DNA of 55,674 bases, taken from NCBI GenBank assembly GCA_013373125.1, contig JABXIK010000020.1, positions 1-55,674 on the forward strand, written 5' to 3'. The DNA is from Gammaproteobacteria bacterium. GTDB taxonomy: Bacteria; Pseudomonadota; Gammaproteobacteria; Pseudomonadales; Oceanobacteraceae. The notes under the pieces were generated by a model. That model was not told where the DNA came from, searched no databases, and saw only the letters and a list, made by a program, of their open reading frames with translations. Both the position numbers and the translations under genes were made by a program. Positions 8,523 through 17,596 of this stretch are shown here, piece by piece (position 1 is the first letter of the stretch; every line of letters starts with the position of its first letter).

Positions 8523-9653
8523 ATGCCCAATCCTGATATTGATTACACTCGCCAAATTGAGCAGTTCGAAAAGTTAGTGGTGCGCAATCGCTGGCAGGTA
8601 AAGCGCTTACCGAAATGGTGGCCTGGGGTGAAACGCAAGCCTGTGATCATTAGCGAGGGGGATTCGTGGTTCGACTTTCCTGTTAAGAGCTTAACCGATG
8701 TACTGGGCGTGTTGTTGCGCTACAGCATAGGCCTTAAAAACTTTGGCATGGACAGCAAAACCAATGTGATTGATTTTTTAAGCCGTGACAAAAAACTCGA
8801 TGGAATTTTTCTGCGTTTAGAACGCAGTGGCGACCATGCGAAAGAGCTCATGGCAAAGCAACCGGATAAACGCAATGGCGTGTGGGAAGAGAAGTTTCCA
8901 TCGCAAACCTTATATACAGCCTTGCAAAATAAAGCGGTGCGTAAGCATCTGGATGCCATCGTGTTAAGTGCAGGTGGTAACGACATGGTGGATGCGGTAC
9001 GTCATGGAGTGATTCAAACATATCAAGGGGATTGGCAACAATCTTATGACTCGGAACTCATGGCGATGGCGGCACAAGAAATTGCGCAGTACTTTTTACA
9101 AGCCATTCTTTATCGTGATGAGTTTGCGCCTAACGCACACATGGTGACCCACACTTATGCTTATGCGGTCCATCTTCATCGTGGCACGACGACAGAGTTT
9201 GATTTCTCCGAAGCTGGCAAGTTGATCAAAGAATTATTAAAGCTTTTAAAAGTGGACATGATTTTAGCGCCGTTAAAAATGATCGGCATTGATCTAACCG
9301 ACCTTGGAGATCATCAAATTATCAGTGAGGCACGACTTCACACCACCTTTGATGAGCTGGGCTGGCCAGCGAACCCTGTAGATGAAGACGACCCTAAAAG
9401 TGGCAAGGGCGTACACCCTGAACGGGCGGCATTTATTCGTGCCATGCTCGATACTCTTCATGCTGAGATGCAGCGCCTACCACAACTGTATCAGGCGCAA
9501 ACCGGTAAGACATTGCAGCGCTTTACTAGTTTAGATGTGCGCAATGAGGTGCAAGATGCAAAATACTGGGCGGACTTCATACATTTAAATGGGGATGGAT
9601 ACAAAATCATTGCGCGAAAATTTCGCAATCATTTAAAGGATTGCATGTCTTAG
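8523..9653 (+). CDS. SGNH/GDSL-type hydrolase
   Basis: A 376-residue protein with the SGNH blocks in order: block I SEGDSWFDFP with nucleophile Ser48, block III SAGGNDMVD at about 145-153, and the C-terminal D351-F-I-H354 dyad in DFIHLNGDGY. These are the catalytic Ser, oxyanion Gly/Asn and Asp-His of the esterase/lipase/acyl-hydrolase superfamily. No signal peptide is visible, so it should act in the cytoplasm. A roughly 150-residue insert between the Asn block and the Asp-His block, including GKLIKELLKLLK, makes it larger than typical members. It is followed by a small lipoprotein gene. The substrate is unknown. Confidence 0.85.
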   Translation: MPNPDIDYTRQIEQFEKLVVRNRWQVKRLPKWWPGVKRKPVIISEGDSWFDFPVKSLTDVLGVLLRYSIGLKNFGMDSKTNVIDFLSRDKKLDGIFLRLERSGDHAKELMAKQPDKRNGVWEEKFPSQTLYTALQNKAVRKHLDAIVLSAGGNDMVDAVRHGVIQTYQGDWQQSYDSELMAMAAQEIAQYFLQAILYRDEFAPNAHMVTHTYAYAVHLHRGTTTEFDFSEAGKLIKELLKLLKVDMILAPLKMIGIDLTDLGDHQIISEARLHTTFDELGWPANPVDEDDPKSGKGVHPERAAFIRAMLDTLHAEMQRLPQLYQAQTGKTLQRFTSLDVRNEVQDAKYWADFIHLNGDGYKIIARKFRNHLKDCMS

Positions 9654-9706
9654 TTTCTGGGCTTTATTTCAACTAAACTTGGAATAACAGGATTCGAGGC
9701 AGTGCC

Positions 9707-9871
9707 ATGAAAACCTACTTTTATTTGCTAGTGGTAGTCAGCGTTATGATGTGTGTGGGATGCAGTATTCATTACTCACCAGAGGGGCATAAAGATGGGC
9801 GCGGTGGCCATGGCGGTATTGTGATTGAGATTCCGCAGAAAAAGCCCGAAGTGAAACCCATGCCAAATTAA
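9707..9871 (+). CDS. 54-residue lipoprotein
   Basis: A short reading frame with all marks of a small lipoprotein: MKTYFY start, hydrophobic core, lipobox CVGC (Cys19) and a 35-residue mature peptide. The mature part has a glycine/histidine cluster (HKDGRGGHGG) and a lysine/proline-rich tail ending KPMPN. The upstream GAGGCAGTGCC gives a usable ribosome site. It lies 53 bases after the SGNH hydrolase and is closed by the hairpin at 9899-9934. The function is unknown. The His/Asp/Gly cluster could bind metal, which is a guess. Confidence 0.65.
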   Translation: MKTYFYLLVVVSVMMCVGCSIHYSPEGHKDGRGGHGGIVIEIPQKKPEVKPMPN

Positions 9872-9898
9872 GCATGGTTGTTATCTTTCAAGACATAA

Positions 9899-9934
9899 AA
9901 AAACCGAAGTAAGTATGGCTTGCTTCGGTTTTTT
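9899..9934. terminator. Bidirectional terminator between convergent genes
   Basis: AAACCGAAGTAAG, a five-base loop, then CTTGCTTCGGTTTTTT: an eleven-pair stem with one G-T pair, T-flanked on both strands. It serves the small lipoprotein gene from the left and pepA from the right. Confidence 0.9.
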
Positions 9935-9963
9935 GTTTAGATTAATCGCTTAATTGAAGCGTA

Positions 9964-11430
9964 TTAAATCTTATTGGCAAGGTAATTTACCAATAATGGA
10001 ACAGGGCGACCCGTGGCCCCTTTGGCTTTGCCGCCTGAATTCCATGCGGTACCTGCGATATCCAAGTGCGCCCATTTTTGCCCTTCAGTAAAACGGCTCA
10101 AGAAACACGCTGCTGTGGTGGCACCGGCTAAAGGACCACCAATGTTAGCGATATCCGCAAAGTTACTGTCGAGCAATTCTTGATATTCATCTTGAAGCGG
10201 CAAGCGCCATACGCTGTCACGGCTTGACGTGCTGGCTTGGATCAACTCTTCTGCGAGTTCTTCATCTTGTGTGAACAAACCACTGTTGACGCGACCCAAT
10301 GCCGCCATACATGCGCCGGTTAAGGTGGCGATATCCACAATGCTGGCAGGCTTATAGGTGTCGATGGCGTAGCTTAATGCATCACACAGTACCAAGCGGC
10401 CTTCCGCGTCGGTATTTAAAATCTCGATGGTGGTGCCGTTCATGGCGGTAACGATGTCACCGGGTTTGCTGGCGTGGCCTGATGGCATGTTTTCCGCAGC
10501 GGCAATCATGCCCACAAAGTTAATCGGCAGTTCTAATTCAATGATGGCCAGCATGGTGCCCAATACAGAAGCAGCGCCACACATGTCGTATTTCATTTCA
10601 TCCATGCCCGCACCTGGCTTCAAGCTGATACCGCCGGTGTCAAAGGTAATGCCTTTACCCAGTAATACGTGAGGCGCATCGCCCGCTTTACCTGCCATGT
10701 ATTCCATGCAGATGATTTTGCCTGGCTCAATGGAGCCTTTGGCCACGGATAAAAATGAGCCCATGCCCAATTCTTCCATTTGGTCTTCATCCAGAATCTT
10801 GGTGGAAAGCTTATCGCTCATTGTGGCTAATTTATCCGCTTCGTCCGCTAAGTAAGACGGTGTCACCACGTTAGGTGGCATATCGCCGAGCTTTTTGGTG
10901 AAGGCCATGCCTTTGGCTAGGGCTTGACCAAATTTCAGATCAATTTCCGCTGTGTTGTCGGCAATGACGCTGAGGCTTTCAATTTTTTGTGCCCCTTCGT
11001 CTTTTTTGCTTTTGCATTCGTCAAAGTGGTAAAGCGCGTCTTGGAAGATTTGGCCCACTTGTTTGTAAGCCCATTCTGCATCGAAGCCATCGACTGTGAT
11101 GTCGCTAATGTCCATTGCGGCGTCATTGGCGGCACTGGCTTTTAATGCTTTTGCGGCTTCTGTGATGGCTTTGCAAAAATCTTTCGCTTGCATTGGACTT
11201 TTGCCGGAGCCCACTAGAATTAAACGAGGACCGTTGGCTTGTGGAATCACTAAGCACTCACCCACCTTGCCTTTGATGTCTTGGCTTTGACGTAACTGGG
11301 TGATGTAACTGTTTAATTGAGCATCAACACTGGCGCTGGCTTTTGGTAAGTCCCCTTCGCTGGGCACAAATAAGATAACCGCTTGGCCTTGGTATTCGTT
11401 AATTGGGGTTTGGCTGACGCTAAATTGCAT
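9964..11430 (-). CDS. pepA: Leucyl aminopeptidase (cytosol aminopeptidase, M17)
   Basis: A 488-residue M17 metalloaminopeptidase that removes N-terminal residues from peptides in the cytosol. Homologues also bind DNA as architectural or regulatory proteins. The di-metal and catalytic motifs are present: GKGITFDTGGISLKPG and the family signature NTDAEGRLVL. The C-terminal half is strongly conserved. I chose the ATG at 11430, behind GGAGA, because the family begins with a short beta strand like MQFSVSQ. An upstream ATG at 11463 adds only 11 residues and lacks support. It is transcribed divergently from lptF, the classical neighbour in gammaproteobacteria. Confidence 0.95.
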   Translation of the reverse strand: MQFSVSQTPINEYQGQAVILFVPSEGDLPKASASVDAQLNSYITQLRQSQDIKGKVGECLVIPQANGPRLILVGSGKSPMQAKDFCKAITEAAKALKASAANDAAMDISDITVDGFDAEWAYKQVGQIFQDALYHFDECKSKKDEGAQKIESLSVIADNTAEIDLKFGQALAKGMAFTKKLGDMPPNVVTPSYLADEADKLATMSDKLSTKILDEDQMEELGMGSFLSVAKGSIEPGKIICMEYMAGKAGDAPHVLLGKGITFDTGGISLKPGAGMDEMKYDMCGAASVLGTMLAIIELELPINFVGMIAAAENMPSGHASKPGDIVTAMNGTTIEILNTDAEGRLVLCDALSYAIDTYKPASIVDIATLTGACMAALGRVNSGLFTQDEELAEELIQASTSSRDSVWRLPLQDEYQELLDSNFADIANIGGPLAGATTAACFLSRFTEGQKWAHLDIAGTAWNSGGKAKGATGRPVPLLVNYLANKI

Positions 11431-11585
11431 ATTGTCTCCGTATCCGGTTTTAGAAATGAGCACCGGCTGTAGTTCTGAATAGGATTTTCAGGGATAATGC
11501 TGAGTCTACTTGAAAAAGCCGATTTTTCCATAGTGCGCCAAGTTTATTCATTGGCATCGGCCTGATCGTTAAAAGGAATGTGTTT

Positions 11586-12689
11586 TTGATATTAACTCGT
11601 TATTTCCTCAAAGAGTTATTGACCTCAACGTTTGTGATTACAGGCATATTAATGTTGATCGTGGTCAGTGCCCGTTTAGTGGTGCATTTAAACGACGCGG
11701 TCGCCGGCATCATTCCTCCAGAAGCTGTGTATTACACCATTCTTTATAACAGCCCAGGCTTTCTGCAATTAATTTTGCCCTTAGGTTTTTATATTTCTAT
11801 TTTGCTGGTGTATGGCCGCATGCACAGCGAAAACGAAATGACCGTACTGTACGCCACCGGCTTTGGCCCGAAACAAATTTTCCTTATCACCATGGCACCT
11901 GTGGGTGTGATGATGTTGCTGATAGGCTTGTTAAGTCTGTGGTTAGCGCCCACTGCTGCGCAAAAGCTCGATGCTTATTATCAAATTCAGCAACAAGAAA
12001 GCGAGTTCTCGTTTATTACGCCTGGGCGCTTCAATAGCATTGGACGCAAAGGGGAAAAAGTTTCTTACGCGCAAACCTTATCCACAGACCGCAAACAAAT
12101 GCGTAACGTATTCATGGCCGATGGCAATACGGTGATATTAGCCGAATCTGGGCGCCAATATGTAGACCCAGAAAGCGGCTCTCGCTATTTAGAGTTAACC
12201 CAAGGCCGCCGCTTAACAGGCGAGCCGGGTAAGCAAAAAGTTGAAACCCTTTCTTTTGATAAATACTCAGTGAAAATTGCCGAAGAAAGTTCCGTGGCGA
12301 AAAAAGCCCGTGACGAAGCGGCCAGTACGTATACCTTGTTCAAGAGTAAGAATCGTCGCGATCAAGCACGCTTGCATTATCGTATCGGCCTGTTTTTGTT
12401 GGTGCCGATTATTGTGTTAATTGCGTTTCCATTAAGCCATGTGAAACCTCGCCAAGGGCGTTACGGCAAGATGCTGCCTGCCATCGTGATTTATATGGTG
12501 TATTACACCATGTTGATTACGGCGCGTAAGTGGATGGAACAAGGACAAACCCCTGTGTGGATGGGTTTGTGGTGGCTTCATGCTATTTTCATCAGTGTGG
12601 GTGTGTTGTTAATGATGTGGCCGAGCTGGCAAATGAAGCTCAATCGTCGCCGAGCCAATAAAAAAGCGCAGAAGGTGAGCCATGCGTAA
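11586..12689 (+). CDS. lptF: LPS export permease LptF
   Basis: A 367-residue inner-membrane subunit of the LptB2FGC lipopolysaccharide extractor. Pattern: three N-terminal membrane helices with the family sequence HSENEMTVLYATGFG between helices, a periplasmic beta-jellyroll domain (about residues 125-265) and three C-terminal helices. No ATG fits the start. A GTG at 11580 lies only two bases from the GGA ribosome site, whereas a TTG at 11586 has eight-base spacing and gives MILTRYF, close to the usual family N-terminus MIIxRYL. I therefore prefer TTG. The gene overlaps lptG by 8 bases and is divergent from pepA. Confidence 0.92.
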   Translation: MILTRYFLKELLTSTFVITGILMLIVVSARLVVHLNDAVAGIIPPEAVYYTILYNSPGFLQLILPLGFYISILLVYGRMHSENEMTVLYATGFGPKQIFLITMAPVGVMMLLIGLLSLWLAPTAAQKLDAYYQIQQQESEFSFITPGRFNSIGRKGEKVSYAQTLSTDRKQMRNVFMADGNTVILAESGRQYVDPESGSRYLELTQGRRLTGEPGKQKVETLSFDKYSVKIAEESSVAKKARDEAASTYTLFKSKNRRDQARLHYRIGLFLLVPIIVLIAFPLSHVKPRQGRYGKMLPAIVIYMVYYTMLITARKWMEQGQTPVWMGLWWLHAIFISVGVLLMMWPSWQMKLNRRRANKKAQKVSHA

Positions 12690-13746
12690 GATTGATGCCT
12701 ATATTCGTTCCTCCGTCATCAATGCGATTTTAGCTGTGCTCGTGGTGCTGGCCATGTTGGACATGATCATCGCCCTGTTAAATCAGTTAGATAACATTCG
12801 CAGTACCTATAGTTTTTGGGATGCCGTGTATTACGTGGTGGCATCCAGTCCTACTCGATTGTACGAGATGATCCCCATGATTACCTTGATTGGCTGTTTA
12901 GCCGGCTTAGGCAGTCTCGCCACGCACAGCGAATTAACGGCCATTAGAGCAGCCGGTGTCAGTACCCATCGCATCATGTTCTCTACCATGAAAGCCGCGT
13001 CCATCATGATGGTGCTGGGCTTGGTCATGGGGGAATACATAGTGCCGGATTTAGAGCGCATGAGTACCAGTTTTCGCACCATTGCCTTAGGGCGTGAGGT
13101 GGCCTCGAGTAATTCGGGTAAGGGGCATTGGCACAGAGAAGGTGATAATTACATGCGCTTTGCCGCCATTGAACCGAATGGCGTATTACACGGATTAACC
13201 GTGTATGAATTTGATGAAGACAAAACCTTGACCTCCATGACTCATGCTAAACGTGCCATTTATCAACGTGGTGAATGGACCATGGAAAAAGTCACCATCA
13301 CGCAACTGGATGATCTCACCAGTACCAGCATTAAGCGTCAGAGCGATACCTTTAAAACTGAGCTGACCCCAGAGCGATTAAAGTTTGTGGCGCAAGAGCC
13401 AAAAGACATGGCCATCTCCACCTTGTACAACTACGGCAAATACTTGGATGCACAAGGCCTAGGTGGGGGGGAATTTAAATTGGCCTTCTGGAAGAAAATA
13501 CTGCAACCCGTGAGCACCATTGCCTTGGTGTTAGTGGGTATTAGCTTCATCTTTGGGCCATTGCGCTCAGTGACCATGGGTCAGCGTTTATTCAGTGGCA
13601 TCTTAGTGGGGCTGGTATATAAGATCGCCGTGGACCTGCTAGGGCCCATGGGATTGTTGCTTGGCATCGGTCCGTTATTGGCTAATCTTATTCCTATCAT
13701 CTTATGCTTTATTTGGGGCGGCTGGATGTTACGACGAGCCGGTTAG
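12682..13746 (+). CDS. lptG: LPS export permease LptG
   Basis: A 354-residue partner of LptF with the same six-helix plus jellyroll layout. It has an N-terminal amphipathic start (MRKIDAYIRSSV), the ELTAIRAAGVSTHRI coupling-helix region after helix 2, a periplasmic domain at about 130-265, and C-terminal helices ending MLRRAG. It translates from an ATG overlapping the last codons of lptF, a sign of coupled translation and stoichiometric assembly in the LPS export complex. Confidence 0.95.
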   Translation: MRKIDAYIRSSVINAILAVLVVLAMLDMIIALLNQLDNIRSTYSFWDAVYYVVASSPTRLYEMIPMITLIGCLAGLGSLATHSELTAIRAAGVSTHRIMFSTMKAASIMMVLGLVMGEYIVPDLERMSTSFRTIALGREVASSNSGKGHWHREGDNYMRFAAIEPNGVLHGLTVYEFDEDKTLTSMTHAKRAIYQRGEWTMEKVTITQLDDLTSTSIKRQSDTFKTELTPERLKFVAQEPKDMAISTLYNYGKYLDAQGLGGGEFKLAFWKKILQPVSTIALVLVGISFIFGPLRSVTMGQRLFSGILVGLVYKIAVDLLGPMGLLLGIGPLLANLIPIILCFIWGGWMLRRAG

Positions 13747-13892
13747 GCTCTGAGGCGTGATGACGGGTTTGCACTGGATGTGCTGCTTTTTTGCACAGAA
13801 TTGGACTTGCTCTTCACGCTGTATCCTGTACACTGCGCGGCCAATTTAAAGCTGACCAATTAGTCAGGCAGTCACCGATTAGGTATCGTTTA

Positions 13893-14462
13893 ATGGATAA
13901 AGTCTACATTAGCGCCCAGCAACTTCTGGAAGATTCTTTTCAGCTTGCCATCCAAGTGTATGAAAGTGGTTTCCGCCCTGACTATATCGTGGGTGTTTGG
14001 CGTGGTGGCGCGCCGGTTGGCATCGCAGTGCAAGAGTTATTGCATGTCTTTGGTGTTGAGTCCGATCACATTGCTATTCGCACCTCAAGCTACACTGGCA
14101 TAGGTGAGCGCGGTAAGGTCGTGCGCGTGCATGGTTTGACTTATTTGATTAAACGCCTAGAAAGTGAACACAACTTATTGATCGTAGACGATGTGCATGA
14201 CAGTGGTTTAAGTATCGAGCAAACCATTGTGGAGTTGAAAAAAGCTTGTAAGAAAAACACGCCTCAAATCCGTGTGGCTACCCCTTACTATAAACCAAAG
14301 AACAACAAAACCGACCGCGTGCCGGACTATTATGTGCACGAGACTGATGAGTGGTTGGTGTTCCCTCATGAGATCGATGGTTTAACCACAGACGAGTTAC
14401 GTAAAAATCGTCCGGAGTTAAGTCACATCGCAGATCGAATCGATGAGATAAAAAACAAATAA
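13893..14462 (+). CDS. Purine phosphoribosyltransferase (hypoxanthine/xanthine type)
   Basis: A 189-residue type-I phosphoribosyltransferase for purine salvage. The PRPP-binding loop LLIVDDVHDSGLS is at about residues 95-107, and the substrate-side loop VGVWRGGAPVG is at about 33-43. The ATG at 13893 has AGG seven bases upstream and a normal family N-terminus. The longer in-frame extension from 13791 lies in a promoter-like region and is not family-like. It could act on hypoxanthine, xanthine or guanine, and I cannot separate these by eye. It is followed by a strong terminator shared with the convergent antiporter gene. Confidence 0.88.
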   Translation: MDKVYISAQQLLEDSFQLAIQVYESGFRPDYIVGVWRGGAPVGIAVQELLHVFGVESDHIAIRTSSYTGIGERGKVVRVHGLTYLIKRLESEHNLLIVDDVHDSGLSIEQTIVELKKACKKNTPQIRVATPYYKPKNNKTDRVPDYYVHETDEWLVFPHEIDGLTTDELRKNRPELSHIADRIDEIKNK

Positions 14463-14483
14463 GCTGCGAGCTGAGTTTGTTGC

Positions 14484-14515
14484 AAAAAAAGAGCGCCGTT
14501 GGCGCTCTTTTTTTA
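14484..14515. terminator. Strong bidirectional terminator
   Basis: Seven A, GAGCGCC, three-base loop, GGCGCTC and seven T. It sits between the convergent phosphoribosyltransferase and antiporter genes and ends both. Confidence 0.93.
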
Positions 14516-14516
14516 T

Positions 14517-16340
14517 CTAGGTTTTTTGCTCTTGTGATTCTTTGTTTGCCGACTCCGGCGAAATCAAACTGATGATGGTCCAGTTGGATTTTGGCTGAAG
14601 ATTCTTTTGCTGATTAAAAACATGGCAATACTGGGATTCATCAATGGCGAACAGAGGTAGAGCTCGTGGGCCGTATTGTTCAAGGTATTGCTCGAACGAA
14701 AAATTTTCTGTGAGTTGGGTTTTTTTCACTTGGGCATCTTTAGATTTCAAACTGGCTAACTTGGAATAACTCATGCCTTCGCCAAATAGGCCTAAGGTTT
14801 CGGCGTAACTGCCAGAGGATTGATGGCTAGCGCGTACATCATTCTCGTGACCCAAGCCGTAAACTTTGCCTTTTCCAAACCAATCTAAAAAATGCATACT
14901 CACTAAAGGATTTAATTGCTTATAAGGTGAGAGCACTAATAAACGTCCAATGCCGCTCAGATCCAAATGATTGCCTGCGTGTTCCGATGTGGGGTTGCCA
15001 AAATACACGGGTAAGCCTTCCATGCGCGCTTGGCTTAGATTTTCCCAGTTGGTATCAGCGATACGAATTTTAATGTCTTGTTCTAATAACGCCTTGGCAA
15101 TGGCGCGGGCGGTATTGTTAGCGCCAAAAATTAAAAAACCTTGGGCAGGAGGTTCTTGTAAACCTAATAAGCGAGCAAGAAATTTTGCGCTTAGACTTTG
15201 TAATACCACAGTCGTGATGATCACCATGAAAACCATGGGCACTAGAATATCGGCTCCCTGCCAACCTGCGGTTTCTAATTTTAATGCAAACAATGCGGAA
15301 ACTGCCGCGGCGACAATGCCACGTGGTGCAATCCATGACAATAACAGTATTTCACGCCAGTTTAATTCTAGTTTGAACGCAGACAATATCACGCTGACAG
15401 GGCGCGCAATAAATAGAATGAAGCCCAGTAAAATCATCATGGGTATGCCTAACGTTACAAACTCAGACGTGTCCAAGCGTGCCGCGAGAATGATGAATAA
15501 ACCTGAGATTAATAAAACGCTAAGGGATTCTTTGAATTCTAAAATGCCATCCATATTGAGCTTGCGGCTATTGGCCATGATCATGCCCATGATGGTGACG
15601 GTGAGTAAGCCTGATTCATGTTGCAAGACATTGCTTAATGCGTACACCCCTAGCATAAAGGTTAAGGTGGCTGGATTTTGTAAGTAGTGGGGCAACCAGT
15701 TGCGACTAAGAGTGAGTATTAATAATTTGGCCGCCACCCAACCTAGACCAAAGCCTATAAAGAGTGTGACGCCAAATGCTTGCAATGCATGGGCGAGAGC
15801 CATGTCACGACTGGAGATAATAAATTCATAAACCAGTACGGCCAGTAATGCACCAATGGGATCAATGATGATGCCTTCCCAGCGTAAAATGTTGGCAAGC
15901 TTGGCGGTGGGTTTGATCGAGCGCAGCATGGGCATGATCACAGTGGGTCCTGTGACCACCACTAAGGCGCCAAACAGTGCCGATAATTCCCACGATAAAT
16001 TCATAATGAAGTGAGTGGCGAGACTTACGATGACAAAGGTTGTAATCATGCCGATGCTCACCAAGTTTCGCACCATGGCCCCATGACCTTGGATTTGTTT
16101 GAAATCTAAAGTCAAACTGCCTTCAAATAAAATAATGGCAACCGCTAGAGACACTAATGGAAATAATAGATCGCCAAATAATACATCTGGATCGAGTAAG
16201 CCCAGAACAGGACCCATAACCAGACCGCAGATTAGTAAGGGTAAAATAGAAGGAATACGAATGCGCCATGCAAACCATTGACATATAAGTGATAACACAC
16301 CAATGCTGGCCAGTAATGAAAGCTCGCTGATGCTTTCCAT
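14517..16340 (-). CDS. CPA-family cation/proton antiporter with TrkA-N-like domain
   Basis: A 607-residue inner-membrane antiporter. About twelve hydrophobic helices occupy residues 5-390, with conserved ILFEGSLTL and the ion-site-like VVTGPTVIMP and APRGIVAAAV segments of the NhaP/CPA1 type. A cytosolic Rossmann-like regulatory domain follows from about 400 (QGFLIFGANNTARAIAKALL). It exchanges Na+ or K+ for protons in pH and salt homeostasis. The start at 16340 has a strong AAGGAGG ribosome site. It is a single gene. The TrkA-N-like part implies nucleotide control. Ion preference cannot be read. Confidence 0.88.
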   Translation of the reverse strand: MESISELSLLASIGVLSLICQWFAWRIRIPSILPLLICGLVMGPVLGLLDPDVLFGDLLFPLVSLAVAIILFEGSLTLDFKQIQGHGAMVRNLVSIGMITTFVIVSLATHFIMNLSWELSALFGALVVVTGPTVIMPMLRSIKPTAKLANILRWEGIIIDPIGALLAVLVYEFIISSRDMALAHALQAFGVTLFIGFGLGWVAAKLLILTLSRNWLPHYLQNPATLTFMLGVYALSNVLQHESGLLTVTIMGMIMANSRKLNMDGILEFKESLSVLLISGLFIILAARLDTSEFVTLGIPMMILLGFILFIARPVSVILSAFKLELNWREILLLSWIAPRGIVAAAVSALFALKLETAGWQGADILVPMVFMVIITTVVLQSLSAKFLARLLGLQEPPAQGFLIFGANNTARAIAKALLEQDIKIRIADTNWENLSQARMEGLPVYFGNPTSEHAGNHLDLSGIGRLLVLSPYKQLNPLVSMHFLDWFGKGKVYGLGHENDVRASHQSSGSYAETLGLFGEGMSYSKLASLKSKDAQVKKTQLTENFSFEQYLEQYGPRALPLFAIDESQYCHVFNQQKNLQPKSNWTIISLISPESANKESQEQKT

Positions 16341-16632
16341 GATGCCTCCTTTTGATTCATCAGTGTTACTGTAGCAGTGGCGCAGGATATTGCTAGTACT
16401 GCTGTTATTGTCTGTGAGATTTAAGCGAGTACGGTTTTTCTTTTTCGGGATTGCATCCCGTACCCTGCTTCGCGGCTAATTATTCGTCGCCGAGTCTTGT
16501 ATAGTGAATGAGGCTTTTGTTATGCGACGAATAAAGGCCGAAGGTTGTTATCGTTTCGGGTATGGTTTACTGTTTTTTGGTGTTATTCTAAATTGAATAA
16601 GTATATTTACTATTTTTTTGTTGAGAAAAATA
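16341..16632. other. AT-rich intergenic region with hairpins, boundary of a probable insertion
   Basis: A gap of 292 bases between the antiporter gene and an AT-rich gene. It contains a CGGG/CCCG hairpin near 16446-16460 and the ten-base perfect inverted repeat TATTCGTCGC/GCGACGAATA described separately. No coding frame or convincing promoter was seen. Confidence 0.5.
16481..16533. repeat. Ten-base perfect inverted repeat upstream of the DUF2971 gene
   Basis: TATTCGTCGC at 16481-16490 and GCGACGAATA at 16524-16533, with 33 bases between. It lies where base composition falls sharply before the DUF2971 gene. It could be an operator, a hairpin, or the scar of an inserted element. No matching copy was noticed after the gene. 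Confidence 0.55.
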
Positions 16633-17541
16633 ATGAATTTCGCGAACTCAATTTTTAAATTCATAGATATTGAAGATCAATACAATCTTAATAACTTGAA
16701 GAATAATGAGGTGTTATGTAAATTTTTTAATTCATTTAACGATCCGTATGAAGGTCATTTTGGAATAGAAACTAAATGGCCATCAGCATATAAAGATTTT
16801 AAGAAATTAAAGGATTTAATTACAAGGTTGGATCCAGAAAATGCTGCTGTTAATGCCGCGAGTGTAAGTTCAATGAAGGCTTACATTAAATTGAATGCAC
16901 ATATGACGGAATTAGCACATTCCATTACATATAAAACTACTGAGACATATAGAGTTTGCAGTTTCACTCGAAGATGGAATCACATATTAATGTGGTCGCA
17001 TTACTCTAAAGGTGGAAGTGGAGCTGTTCTAATATTTGATAAAGATTTGATTGTTGATGGTGATGATTTTCATGAGATAGATTCAACGATTGACTTAACA
17101 GCAAGTAAACCGGTACTAGATTGGGTTAAATATAAGCATGACGTCCCTATTATAAATTCAGTTGATATGTTTGAAGCATATGTGACAAAGTCAGATGCAT
17201 TAATAGAAAAAATGAATATGGAGTTGTTTAATAAGTGCATATTAACTAAATCAAGTATTTGGCGATATGAGCAAGAAACAAGATTAGTCTTTAAATTACA
17301 TGATAGTATTGGTCAAAATCCGGTGATGTATAAGTACCCAAACTCAGCAATTAAAGGGGTTATAGTGGGTAATAGGTGCTCTGATGAGGGCTATATAGGG
17401 TTAGCAGAAAGTCTAGATGATGACGTTAATATTTACTTGGCAGAACAGCAAAAGTCTAGATACAAATATTCAATTAGCGGTATTTATGCTGCCAGAGATA
17501 TAAAGTCAGGAAAAGTATCGATAAAAAAGGAGTTAAGGTAA
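16633..17541 (+). CDS. DUF2971 family protein in an AT-rich island
   Basis: A 302-residue protein matching the DUF2971 pattern: SVCSFT-type strand (YRVCSFTRRWNHILMWSHYS), where a Trp-Ser-His-Tyr box is the family hallmark, followed by GSGAVLIFDKDL and a late YEQETRLVF segment. The biochemical function of the family is unknown. Members occur sporadically, often in variable or defence-rich regions. Composition is much richer in A and T than the neighbours, and codons end mostly in A or T, which indicates recent acquisition. I chose the ATG at 16633 over a TTG at 16618. A weak GAGAAAA precedes it. A terminator follows immediately. Confidence 0.75.
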   Translation: MNFANSIFKFIDIEDQYNLNNLKNNEVLCKFFNSFNDPYEGHFGIETKWPSAYKDFKKLKDLITRLDPENAAVNAASVSSMKAYIKLNAHMTELAHSITYKTTETYRVCSFTRRWNHILMWSHYSKGGSGAVLIFDKDLIVDGDDFHEIDSTIDLTASKPVLDWVKYKHDVPIINSVDMFEAYVTKSDALIEKMNMELFNKCILTKSSIWRYEQETRLVFKLHDSIGQNPVMYKYPNSAIKGVIVGNRCSDEGYIGLAESLDDDVNIYLAEQQKSRYKYSISGIYAARDIKSGKVSIKKELR

Positions 17542-17542
17542 A

Positions 17543-17576
17543 AAGCCGCTGATTGGAAACAACCAGCGGCTTTTTA
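17543..17576 (+). terminator. Intrinsic terminator after the DUF2971 gene
   Basis: AAAGCCGCTG and CAGCGGCTTT pair around a twelve-base loop with a T-run, just past the stop codon. A-flanked on the other side, so it may also end the convergent kinase gene. Confidence 0.85.
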
Positions 17577-17596
17577 TGTGAGCATTTAATTAAAAA

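Noticed and set aside
14971..15687. 238-codon plus-strand frame inside the antiporter gene
   Set aside because: Shadow of a clear membrane protein on the other strand. Composition is low-complexity Met/Asn/Lys with no family match.
16481..16533. Integron attC site
   Set aside because: A GTTATGC-like string is present, but the paired L/R box layout of attC is missing and there is no integrase or cassette array.
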